64,000 nucleotides of DNA from an uncultured Oscillospiraceae bacterium. Its GTDB lineage: Bacteria; Bacillota; Clostridia; Oscillospirales; Oscillospiraceae. Shown piece after piece: positions 26,268-34,211 of this stretch; position 1 is the first letter of the stretch; each line of letters starts with the position of its first letter. Below the pieces are notes generated by a model that saw only the letters and a program-made list of their open reading frames with translations, was not told the DNA's origin and did not search any database. The position numbers and the translations under genes were made by a program. Location of the stretch: positions 62,001-126,000 of the forward strand of contig CAKTKU010000004.1 in NCBI GenBank assembly GCA_934572335.1, in the 5' to 3' direction.

Positions 26268-27582
26268 AGTTCTGCGTTGCGACGAAGGCGTCAAATTCGC
26301 CGGAGTTCGTGAAGAACCGGTGCTGCCCGGTCGCGGTATCAAGCGCGTAGTAGTAATAATTCGTCGCTTCCGGCGCGAGCACGGCCTGAATGGAGGCAAG
26401 ACCGGGGTTCGCGATCGGCGTAGGCGGCAGACCGACGTTCAGACGGGTGTTGTACGGGCTCTCCTCGGCAAGCATTTCGCCCGTGGGCGCGCCCTCGTGC
26501 TCCTGATGGATATATAGAATAGAAGCGTCAATGCCGAGCGGCATGCCGATGGCAAGGCGGTTATAGATGACGGAGGCGATGAGCTTGCGCTCGTTGTCGT
26601 TCGCCGCCTCGCGCTCAATGAGCGACGCCATGTTCACGACCGTGCGGATATCAAGCCCCATGGTGTTCATCTGCGCGACCATCTCATCCGTTATCTTGTA
26701 GTGGAAGTTCTCCAAGAGCTTGTTTATCGCGCTGGACGCCTGCATTCCGACGTAAAATTCATACGTATCCGGGAAGAGGAAGCCCTCCAGCCGCGTCGCG
26801 TCACCCTCGGCGATCCCATTGAGAAATTCATAGTTATAGCTGTAATTTGCCGCCGCGTCCATAAGGTCCTCATACGAGCAGACCTTGTTCTCCTCAAGGC
26901 GCTTGAAGATCTGGTGCATGGTGAAGCCCTCGGGGATCGTGACGCTGATGGTAACTGTCGCGCCGGAGCCGACTTGCATATTCTTTATAAGCGCGCGGTA
27001 GTCAAATGACGAGGACAGCTCATATTCGCCGGGGTCGACCTTCGTATCGGCATGGGAAATGCGGCAGAAAAACTCAAAAAGCCACTTGTACTCAATAAGC
27101 CCGGCAGATTTGAGTTCATCGGCGATATAATCAATATCGGCGTAGGTGACGCGCTTCGTGCCGGTCTTGTTGCCGGACTCATCAAACGTGTCCACCGTCT
27201 CGTAATCGAAAATGTCAGTCGGCAGGGAGACGACCGCCGTGAACGTGTCCTTGTTGAGCGCGAGCGCATCGCTCGCCGCCATCCACGCAAGGCACGCCAG
27301 CACAACGCTCACGCACAGCACAAACGCGAAATACATCAGCCCGCCCAGACAGCCGGAGCGGTATTCATGGCTCTGACGGACAGGACGGTAATCCCTCTCG
27401 GAGAGGTCGTCGCCGGTGTAGTTGCTGCGCTTGTTCGCGTCCTCGTCTATCAAGAGCTTGTCCACCGCCTTTATAGGCTCGCGCCGGGGACGCGGGCGCG
27501 GCGGCGTGTCAGGTGCCGATGCCGCGTCGCGCTCATCCTGCGCGCGGAATATCTCATTCATTTTATCAATATTGTCAGACAT
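26260..27582 (-). CDS. mltG: Endolytic murein transglycosylase MltG
   Basis: 440 residues; ATG five bases after GGAGGT. A Pro/Arg-rich cytoplasmic tail leads into one membrane helix (about 80-103), then a LysM-like region and the YceG catalytic domain with the Glu of LEGFLFPDTYEF and the NMASLIEREA motif. MltG cuts nascent glycan strands and sets their length. The cytoplasmic tail is longer than in E. coli MltG, as is common in Firmicutes. First gene of the mltG-U32-alaS-HIT operon. Confidence 0.93.
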   Translation of the reverse strand: MSDNIDKMNEIFRAQDERDAASAPDTPPRPRPRREPIKAVDKLLIDEDANKRSNYTGDDLSERDYRPVRQSHEYRSGCLGGLMYFAFVLCVSVVLACLAWMAASDALALNKDTFTAVVSLPTDIFDYETVDTFDESGNKTGTKRVTYADIDYIADELKSAGLIEYKWLFEFFCRISHADTKVDPGEYELSSSFDYRALIKNMQVGSGATVTISVTIPEGFTMHQIFKRLEENKVCSYEDLMDAAANYSYNYEFLNGIAEGDATRLEGFLFPDTYEFYVGMQASSAINKLLENFHYKITDEMVAQMNTMGLDIRTVVNMASLIEREAANDNERKLIASVIYNRLAIGMPLGIDASILYIHQEHEGAPTGEMLAEESPYNTRLNVGLPPTPIANPGLASIQAVLAPEATNYYYYALDTATGQHRFFTNSGEFDAFVATQNYE

Positions 27583-27759
27583 TTCTTACCTCCTCTGACC
27601 GGATGGATGCGGCACAGTAGCAGCCTGACGGTGCGGCGCATATTATGGCACGAGCTGCAAAAAGCTCACGTGTACACAGCATTGACAGCATCAGCGTCCG
27701 CCGCCGCGCCGGGCGGACCGAGCCAAAATAATCTTCAGCGCGGAGAAAGGGATCAAACT

Positions 27760-27912
27760 ATGTTCTGCGGATGCAACAATAACTGCGGTATCTGGATACT
27801 CATCCTCATCATCATACTCTTCTGCTGCGGCGGATGCGGCTGCAACAATGGGTGCGGCTGTGGCTGCGATTGCGGCTGCGGCAATAACAACAACGGCTGC
27901 GGCTGCTGCTGA
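27760..27912 (+). CDS. Cys/Gly/Asn-rich single-pass microprotein
   Basis: 50 residues; ATG with AAAGGG nearby, and a perfect terminator eight bases after the stop. Composition is striking: a short Cys/Asn head, one hydrophobic helix (IWILILIIILF, about 11-21), then a tail of alternating Cys and Gly with Asn runs. About a third of residues are cysteine. Proteins of this type in Clostridia are sometimes called 'high-cysteine HCB' proteins and resemble YjcZ-like sporulation microproteins in layout. A spore or envelope role is plausible but unproven. Confidence 0.7.
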   Translation: MFCGCNNNCGIWILILIIILFCCGGCGCNNGCGCGCDCGCGNNNNGCGCC

Positions 27913-27919
27913 ATGCCCG

Positions 27920-27944
27920 GGGCTTCGAAAGAAGCCCTTTTTTT
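27920..27944 (+). terminator. Intrinsic terminator after the microprotein
   Basis: 7-bp stem GGGCTTC/GAAGCCC capped by a GAAA tetraloop, with a run of seven T residues. Its T-run reaches the 3' end of the converging tmk gene. Confidence 0.93.
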
Positions 27945-28614
27945 ATTTGAGCTTATCACGCACGAGAGAATATATCTCGTCGTTTATGTCCTCAATACTG
28001 CGCTCCTTGCCGCCGACGATCTGCGTCACGCGCGTCCAGCCGAAAAAGTCCGCCGCGGTGTTCGCCGTGTGAAGGCAGCGCTTGAGATAGTCCACATCGC
28101 GCTCATGAATATCCGCCTTGGTGTCTGTTGCCGCCTGACGGCGCGCCATGCGCGCGAGCGAGGTCTCAATATCCACATCGAGATATATTACAAGGTCGGG
28201 CTTCGGCAGTCCCATCTTCGTATACTCAAGGTCGGCAAGCCACGCGAAAAAGCCCGGAAGCTCGCTGTCAGTGAGCTTTGAGCCCTGATGCACGGCGTTG
28301 GAGCTTGTGTATCTGTCCGAGAGGATCAGCCCGCCCGCCTCGTACTTTGCGCCCCAATCCGTGCGGTAGGACGCGAACCGGTCGACCGCGTAGAACGTGG
28401 AGGCAGCGTAAGCGTTGACGTCGCTGGGGTGCGTGCCGAACTCCCCGCCGAGGTACATACGGATAAGCGCGCTGCTCTCCTTATCATATCTGGGGAACAC
28501 TATATGATTATAGTCAATCCCGTCATTTTCCATTCGTGTGCACAGGCGGCTGTACTGCGATGATTTTCCGCTGCCGTCTATGCCCTCGAAAACAATGAGC
28601 TTTCCTTTTTTCAT
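27943..28614 (-). CDS. tmk: Thymidylate kinase
   Basis: 223 residues. P-loop GIDGSGKSS (11-19), DRY motif (SDRYTSS) and LID-type Arg-rich segment (RMARRQA) identify dTMP kinase, which makes dTDP for DNA synthesis. It is the last gene of a five-gene minus-strand operon (prfC to tmk). Slightly longer than typical bacterial Tmk, with an insertion before the DRY motif. Confidence 0.93.
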   Translation of the reverse strand: MKKGKLIVFEGIDGSGKSSQYSRLCTRMENDGIDYNHIVFPRYDKESSALIRMYLGGEFGTHPSDVNAYAASTFYAVDRFASYRTDWGAKYEAGGLILSDRYTSSNAVHQGSKLTDSELPGFFAWLADLEYTKMGLPKPDLVIYLDVDIETSLARMARRQAATDTKADIHERDVDYLKRCLHTANTAADFFGWTRVTQIVGGKERSIEDINDEIYSLVRDKLK

Positions 28615-28638
28615 ATCCCTGTTATCTTCCTTTATGTT

Positions 28639-29322
28639 TCAGCCCGCGATTCGCTTCCACAGCGCCGCGAGTATCATGCGCGGCAGATTGAGCGTGCGCT
28701 TGGGGTCGTGCACAAGTCTCGTGAAAAAGCCCTCACTGCGCCGCGCACCCGTCTCCTCCAGCACCGCGCCCACGCCGAGGCTCAGCCCCGTGTTCAGCTC
28801 GCTGCTGATCTCGCTCATCCAGAGCTCCTGCTTCGGAGAGGAGAGGCACACCAGAAGAAGGTCCGGCGACGCCGCGTTTATCTCGTCGATTATCTCGGTG
28901 TCATTGACGAAGCGCCCGTCCGCCGTCCCCGCGATCTGTATGCCTGGATAACGCTCAACGATCCTGTCGGCAGCATACTGCACGGTCTGCTGTCTCGCGC
29001 CGACGAGGAACACGCTTTTGCCGCAGCCGCTGAGCCGCGCGAGCAGAGCCGAGGCAAAGTCCGGCGCGCTCATCTTATAATGCAGCGGCATACCGAGAAT
29101 GCTCGATGCGATAAAGATTCCCCTGTCGCCGGGGAGGACAAGCTCCGCCGCGCGGATGGCGGACATAAGGCGGCGGCTTTTCCTCGCGGCGAGCGCGAGG
29201 TCAGAGTCCGGCACGATGATGTACCCGCCCACGCGCCTCTCGATAGCGCGCACGGAATGCTCGACCGCTTCTGTTATATCTATGTCGCAGTATTTTATAC
29301 CGAGTATGTTTATTCTGTTCAT
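28639..29322 (-). CDS. WecG/TagA/CpsF-family glycosyltransferase
   Basis: 227 residues, start overlapping the sirtuin stop by ATGA. The PDLLLVCLSSPKQELWM stretch (PKQE motif) is diagnostic of the TagA/WecG family, which transfers N-acetylmannosamine(uronic acid) to a lipid-linked acceptor in teichoic acid or polysaccharide synthesis. Where most members have a DG pair around residue 65, this protein reads LPGDRGIFIAS, shifting the acidic residue by one. Activity is likely but not assured. Confidence 0.85.
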   Translation of the reverse strand: MNRINILGIKYCDIDITEAVEHSVRAIERRVGGYIIVPDSDLALAARKSRRLMSAIRAAELVLPGDRGIFIASSILGMPLHYKMSAPDFASALLARLSGCGKSVFLVGARQQTVQYAADRIVERYPGIQIAGTADGRFVNDTEIIDEINAASPDLLLVCLSSPKQELWMSEISSELNTGLSLGVGAVLEETGARRSEGFFTRLVHDPKRTLNLPRMILAALWKRIAG

Positions 29323-30035
29323 ATCTGCGCAAACACCTCGCCGATCTTCTCATGTATGACGAGGTCCGCATAGCTGTCATACGGTGTTTCGCTGAGGTTG
29401 ACGAGCACGAGCTTATTGCCCCGGTAATAGTTGATAAGCCCTGCCGCCGGGTAGACATTCAGCGACGTGCCGCCGATGATGAGCACATCGGCCTCACGTA
29501 TATACCGCACGGCGGCAGAGACGACCGCATCGTCCAGCGGCTCCTCATATAACACTATATCAGGGCGGATAACGCCGCCGCAGGTGCAGCGCGGCACACC
29601 CGTGCCGTGGTTGATGATATCCGGGTCATATTTTTTCCCGCAGCGCGAGCAGTACGCGCGCAGGATGCTGCCGTGCAGCTCCAGCACATTCTTGCTGCCC
29701 GCCGCCTGATGAAGCCCGTCGATATTCTGCGTCACGACGGCGCGGAGCTTTCCCTCGCGCTCAAGCTCCGCAAGGCGGAGATGCGCCCGGTTGGGCTTGA
29801 CACCGTCGATGACAAGCTTTTCCCTGTGAAATCTATAATACTCCTCGGGATCACGGTCAAAAAACGTTCGGCTGAGTATGGTCTCGGGCGGGTATTTCCA
29901 CTTCTGGTTATAAAGCCCGTCCACACTGCGAAAGTCCGGGATACCACTCTCGGTGCTCACGCCAGCGCCGCCGAAAAAGACAATATTGTCGCTTTCGGCT
30001 ATCATCGCTCTTAGCTTTTCAATATTGCTGTCCAT
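29319..30035 (-). CDS. cobB: NAD-dependent protein deacylase (sirtuin)
   Basis: 238 residues. NAD-binding GAGVSTESGIPDFRS (23-37), TQNIDGLHQ (102-110), catalytic H121 and a zinc site C129, C132, C150, C152 are all present. Sirtuins remove acyl groups from lysine using NAD+; acetyl-CoA synthetase is a classical target, and none is encoded nearby. Between a cyclodeaminase-family gene and the TagA-like gene in the prfC operon. Confidence 0.92.
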   Translation of the reverse strand: MDSNIEKLRAMIAESDNIVFFGGAGVSTESGIPDFRSVDGLYNQKWKYPPETILSRTFFDRDPEEYYRFHREKLVIDGVKPNRAHLRLAELEREGKLRAVVTQNIDGLHQAAGSKNVLELHGSILRAYCSRCGKKYDPDIINHGTGVPRCTCGGVIRPDIVLYEEPLDDAVVSAAVRYIREADVLIIGGTSLNVYPAAGLINYYRGNKLVLVNLSETPYDSYADLVIHEKIGEVFAQI

Positions 30036-30066
30036 GCCGTCACCCCCAAAAGTATTTTCGTTCTTT

Positions 30067-30675
30067 TTATATACCCGCCTTGACCTTCTCCGCTATCGCG
30101 TTGTAGGTTTCGGTGCACTCGGCAAGCGTTATCTCGTTCTCGCGGCGGGTCACGAAACGATAGGTCTCGTCAGCGCACTTGTCCGCCAGCGCGACCATGT
30201 AGATCATGCAGGACTTCACGCTTGCCAGCGCAAGCTCCGCCCCCTCGCCGATAAACTGCACCGCGTCCGCCGGGCAAAGCTCGCAAAGCTCCTTCATCAG
30301 CCCAAGGCACTGCCCCATCATGTTGACGATCTCCGACGCGATGGCGGCGGCAGGCTGACGCGCTGCCTCTATCTTTCTGGGGTCGCCCTCCTTGGTCGCC
30401 TTGGCGAGCGGGCCGCGGCACTTCACATCCTCGTCGATGAGGTGCACCATGTACGCCCTGAGCGTTTCCGAGTTACGGACAATATAGTCCACACGCTCGC
30501 CAGTCACTTCAGCCGCGGTCATTGCGGCGGCGCGCGAAAGGAGCGCGGCGGCACACGCGGCGGTGTACGCCGCGGCAGAGCCGGCATTCAGTCTGCTGTC
30601 GGGCGCGGCGAGCGCCTTGGTGAAGTCTTCCGCGTTTTTGTTCTTGTATACCTCGATGATAAGCTTGTCTGCCAT
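30067..30675 (-). CDS. Cyclodeaminase/cyclohydrolase family protein
   Basis: 202 residues, all-helical. The N-terminal segment SRLNAGSAAAYTAACAAAL matches the formiminotransferase-cyclodeaminase C-terminal fold (FTCD_C), where the Gly/Ala-rich loop binds the folate. Stand-alone members in Clostridia act as formimino-THF cyclodeaminase or methenyl-THF cyclohydrolase. The usual loop is more Gly-rich (PGGGS), so activity is uncertain. It starts 12 bases after prfC. Confidence 0.8.
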   Translation of the reverse strand: MADKLIIEVYKNKNAEDFTKALAAPDSRLNAGSAAAYTAACAAALLSRAAAMTAAEVTGERVDYIVRNSETLRAYMVHLIDEDVKCRGPLAKATKEGDPRKIEAARQPAAAIASEIVNMMGQCLGLMKELCELCPADAVQFIGEGAELALASVKSCMIYMVALADKCADETYRFVTRRENEITLAECTETYNAIAEKVKAGI

Positions 30676-30687
30676 GGCTGTATCTCC

Positions 30688-32280
30688 TTATTCTCTGTTG
30701 AATTCTCTCAATCTGAGCCCTTCGTTCTTCTGAAGCGCCCAGTTTATGCACCAGTCAGACGTGAAGAGCAGCAGATTGTTGCCCTTGAAATCCTGCACCC
30801 ACTTTGTGTCGCTCGTGAGATTGAGGCGGCTGATGTCAGCTTCGTCATTCTCCACCCAGCGCACAAGCTCATACGGCATGGAGCGGCGGCGTATATCCAC
30901 GCCGTACTCCGTTTTCAGCCGGTATTCCAGCACCTCAAATTGCAGCACGCCAACGACGCCGACAATGACCTCCTCCACGCCGGTGTGCGGCTCGTGGAAG
31001 ATCTGTATAGCGCCCTCCTGTGCGATCTGCATGATGCCCTTTTCAAACTGCTTGCGCTTCATGGTATCCACACGCTCCACCGCCGCGAAATGCTCCGGCG
31101 CGAAGGTCGGGATGCCCTCGAACATGACGTTCTGCCCCTTCTCGCACACGGTGTCGCCGATGGAGAATATGCCGGGGTCAAATACGCCGATGATGTCTCC
31201 GGCATAAGCCTCGTCAATGATCGCACGCTCCTGCGCCATGAGCTGCTGCGGCTGGGCAAGGCGCAGGGGCTTGCCGCCCTGAACGTGCCAATACTCCTTA
31301 TCGCGCTCGAACCGTCCGGAGCATATGCGCATAAAGGCGATCCTGTCGCGGTGCGCCTTGTTCATGTTCGCCTGTATCTTGAAAACAAACGCGGAAAAAT
31401 GCCCGTCAAACGGGTCGACAATATCGTCCCCCGAGATGCGCGGCAGCGGCGGCATGGTCATGCGCAGGAAGCTCTCCAAAAACGGCTCAACGCCGAAATT
31501 GTTGAGAGCCGAGCCGAAGAACACAGGGCTGAGCTTGCCGGAGCGGACGCTCTCGATATCAAAATCATAGCCCGCGCCGTCAAGAAGCTCAATATCGTCG
31601 GTGAGCGTTTCACGCAGACGGCTGCCGATAAGCTCGTCAAGCTTCTCCGTCTCGTCGAGCGTGCACTCGATCGCGCGTATCTTGCTCTGCCCGCGGTGAA
31701 ACTCGTTGAACGCGAGTATCTCCCGGCGCTCGCGGTCGTAAACGCCCTTGAAATCCTGCCCGCAGCCGATGGGCCAGTTCATCGGGTACGTGCCTATGCC
31801 GAACTCGTTTTCCAGCTCCTCCATCAGCTCATACGGGCTGCGCGCCTCGCGGTCGAGCTTATTGATGAATGTAAATATGGGGATATGGCGCATGGCGCAT
31901 ATTTTAAAAAGCTTGCGTGTCTGCGGCTCGATACCCTTTGCCGCGTCGATGACCATCACGGCGGAGTCCGCCGCCATGAGCGTGCGGTACGTGTCTTCCG
32001 AGAAGTCCTGATGCCCCGGAGTGTCAAGGATGTTGATGCAGTAGCCCTCGTACTCGAACTGCATGACGGACGAGGTGATGGATATTCCGCGCTGCTTTTC
32101 AAGCTCCATCCAGTCGGACACGGCGTGGCGCGCCGTAGCCTTGCCCTTGACCGAGCCCGCCTGCTGTATAGCCCCGCCGTAAAGCAGCAGCTTCTCCGTC
32201 AGCGTGGTCTTGCCCGCGTCCGGGTGGGATATGATCGCAAACGTTCTGCGCCGTTCGATCTCTTTTCTCAGATCTGCCAT
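30688..32280 (-). CDS. prfC: Peptide chain release factor 3
   Basis: 530 residues. GTPase motifs SHPDAGKTT (18-26), DTPGHQDFSEDTYRTL and NKLDRE are those of RF3, a translational GTPase that recycles RF1/RF2 after termination. The RF3-specific region GHFSAFVFKIQANMNKAHRD follows, then domains II and III to full length. First gene of the five-gene operon, downstream of a recognisable promoter. Confidence 0.96.
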   Translation of the reverse strand: MADLRKEIERRRTFAIISHPDAGKTTLTEKLLLYGGAIQQAGSVKGKATARHAVSDWMELEKQRGISITSSVMQFEYEGYCINILDTPGHQDFSEDTYRTLMAADSAVMVIDAAKGIEPQTRKLFKICAMRHIPIFTFINKLDREARSPYELMEELENEFGIGTYPMNWPIGCGQDFKGVYDRERREILAFNEFHRGQSKIRAIECTLDETEKLDELIGSRLRETLTDDIELLDGAGYDFDIESVRSGKLSPVFFGSALNNFGVEPFLESFLRMTMPPLPRISGDDIVDPFDGHFSAFVFKIQANMNKAHRDRIAFMRICSGRFERDKEYWHVQGGKPLRLAQPQQLMAQERAIIDEAYAGDIIGVFDPGIFSIGDTVCEKGQNVMFEGIPTFAPEHFAAVERVDTMKRKQFEKGIMQIAQEGAIQIFHEPHTGVEEVIVGVVGVLQFEVLEYRLKTEYGVDIRRRSMPYELVRWVENDEADISRLNLTSDTKWVQDFKGNNLLLFTSDWCINWALQKNEGLRLREFNRE

Positions 32281-32320
32281 AGTTTCATTCCTTTTAACCT
32301 AAATGCATTATTAGCGATTT

Positions 32321-32349
32321 ATATTATCATACTATGTGCCAAAAATCAA
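32321..32349 (-). promoter_or_regulatory. Promoter of the prfC-tmk operon
   Basis: TTGATT, 17-base spacer, TAATAT on the minus strand, about 40 bases before the prfC start. Confidence 0.6.
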
Positions 32350-32382
32350 AGCCTATTGATGAATTATTTCTGTCTTTTTCAT

Positions 32383-32418
32383 TTTTTTGCCCTGCGGCGG
32401 CTGCCGCAGGGCAAAAAA
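32383..32418. repeat. Perfect 16-bp inverted repeat of reversed polarity
   Basis: Arms TTTTTTGCCCTGCGGC and its complement around a 4-base loop. The T-run is at the 5' side and the A-run at the 3' side on both strands, the opposite of an intrinsic terminator. It lies between the membrane-protein gene and the prfC promoter. Confidence 0.75.
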
Positions 32419-32425
32419 CGCGATA

Positions 32426-34165
32426 TTATTTTCTCGTTAGCTTCCAGCTCACGTCGTTTTCCTCGACGGAAAAGCCGTTCGCCGCCGCCTCCGCGTATAT
32501 TCGCGCCCCGTCGAGCTGCGGCGCGGCAAAGGCGTTATCCTTGAGGATATACACATACTGCGGGTACTTATCGCTGTTCAGCTCATAATAGAGCCGCAGA
32601 CGAAGCTCTGTCACGCTGTCCAACCCGGACAGCCACGCGGAAAACCCGGCGTAAGGGTAATCGTCCAATATAAGATAGCACCACGTCTCCTGCGCGTAGA
32701 CGAGGATATTCCCGCGCGGCTCATCCCTGTACTCCGCAAGGTCGTCATAAACGCGCATATAGTCGTCATTAAGACGCTGGGATGTGACTATCCCGCGCGC
32801 GGGTCCCGCCTCGATCCGCACCGTGAGCCACGCAGGCGGCGCGTCCCAGAAGCAGTGCGCCGCTTTCACTGTGACAACGAGCAGCGCGAGGCACACCACC
32901 GGCGCAATGCCGGACGCGAGGACAAGACGGCGCTGCTTTCGCGGCGCACGCGCCATCTGGCGCAGAAGCAGCGCAATGAACACACAGCCCGCAATATTCA
33001 CGACCGCAAACGCCATGCTCATCACGTCAAAGCCCATGTTGGACGTGGCGCACACGCACACGGAGTATAGAAGCCCCAGCATGAAAAGTGCGGCGAAAAG
33101 CCCGCGCGGCTTATCATCCAGCAGCAGATACGCCGTGAAGCCCACGAACGCCAGCGGCAGCATGATGCCGTTATAATAGCTCTGCGTGAGTTCCTTTGAA
33201 AAGAGCAGAAAGCACACGAGCGCCGAAAGCGCTGCGAGTGAGAGATGAATGTGCGCATGCTCCGCGCGCTTTTTATCTAATATCAGCCACACGAGCGAGA
33301 GCGCGTATATGCCGAGAGGCACATATATCAATCTATGCGCTGTCACGAGGCAGTACACATAGTGCTTGAGCATGAATACAACGGAATAGCCGGGGTGCTC
33401 GGGGTCAGTGAACAGTCCGGGGAGCGCGGCGGCAACATCAGCTATGCTTGAATGCCGGAAAAAGAACACGGCGAAGAGCGCCGCCGTTATCATGATGCCG
33501 GCCGTGACGCGTCCAAAGCACCGCCACGTCAGAAGCGGGTTTTGCCACGTCCGCTTCCCCGTTTTCCTGTACAGCACGGCGTACAGCGCCGTCATGACAA
33601 GATACAGCGCGTACACCGTCACAAGATACGGGCAGCACACCACAGCGCACGCGAAGAGCGCCCCCGCGGCAATGTCCGGCGCGCGACGTCCGTCCGACGT
33701 ACCGGCAATCACGCCCGCGAGCGCGAGCGTATCAAGCGCGACGGTGTTATAGCTATAACACATCATGTCAAACGGGGTGAAGAGCATATAGATAATGCTT
33801 GCCGCGACGGAGAGCCAGCCATAACGCCGCAGCCGCAGATAGATAACAAGCGCGGCAAGCGTGTGGATGACGGCATACGTATAGCGCGCGGCGAGCATTA
33901 TACCGTCGTTCGAGCCGTTGAAGTGCCTGTACGCCGACACAAAAGGCAGCGTAAAAAACGACGCGAGCTGAGAGAGATGCCATTCGTCCCGGAAGAGCTC
34001 ATCCCCGAGGGTGAGACGGTGCGGCACGGTGAGATAAAACGCCTCGTCACTGCCGCCGAAGCCGAATGGACATTTCCACAGCATGAACGCGAAAGAGAGC
34101 ACAAAGAGCGCCGCGAAAGCAAGGCTCTGTTTCGAGGTATTCAGTTTTTTGCCGCTGAGCTTCAA
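32426..34165 (-). CDS. Polytopic membrane protein, GT-C glycosyltransferase-like
   Basis: 579 residues from a TTG after GGGAGGG. One early membrane helix is followed by an extracytoplasmic loop with an acidic pair (GGSDEAFY, D40-E41), then about ten further helices and a soluble C-terminal domain of about 150 residues. The early DE pair and layout resemble GT-C transferases that use polyprenyl-phosphate sugars, but no family signature is decisive. It follows pcrA after 46 bases on the same strand. Confidence 0.65.
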   Translation of the reverse strand: MKLSGKKLNTSKQSLAFAALFVLSFAFMLWKCPFGFGGSDEAFYLTVPHRLTLGDELFRDEWHLSQLASFFTLPFVSAYRHFNGSNDGIMLAARYTYAVIHTLAALVIYLRLRRYGWLSVAASIIYMLFTPFDMMCYSYNTVALDTLALAGVIAGTSDGRRAPDIAAGALFACAVVCCPYLVTVYALYLVMTALYAVLYRKTGKRTWQNPLLTWRCFGRVTAGIMITAALFAVFFFRHSSIADVAAALPGLFTDPEHPGYSVVFMLKHYVYCLVTAHRLIYVPLGIYALSLVWLILDKKRAEHAHIHLSLAALSALVCFLLFSKELTQSYYNGIMLPLAFVGFTAYLLLDDKPRGLFAALFMLGLLYSVCVCATSNMGFDVMSMAFAVVNIAGCVFIALLLRQMARAPRKQRRLVLASGIAPVVCLALLVVTVKAAHCFWDAPPAWLTVRIEAGPARGIVTSQRLNDDYMRVYDDLAEYRDEPRGNILVYAQETWCYLILDDYPYAGFSAWLSGLDSVTELRLRLYYELNSDKYPQYVYILKDNAFAAPQLDGARIYAEAAANGFSVEENDVSWKLTRK

Positions 34166-34211
34166 TGTGCTCCCTCCCCTCTCTTCGTGTTTCTCTGCCT
34201 ATGTATATTGC

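Noticed and set aside
29953..32544. Long plus-strand open frame opposite prfC and the cyclodeaminase gene
   Set aside because: Covers several well-recognised minus-strand genes and has low-complexity composition.
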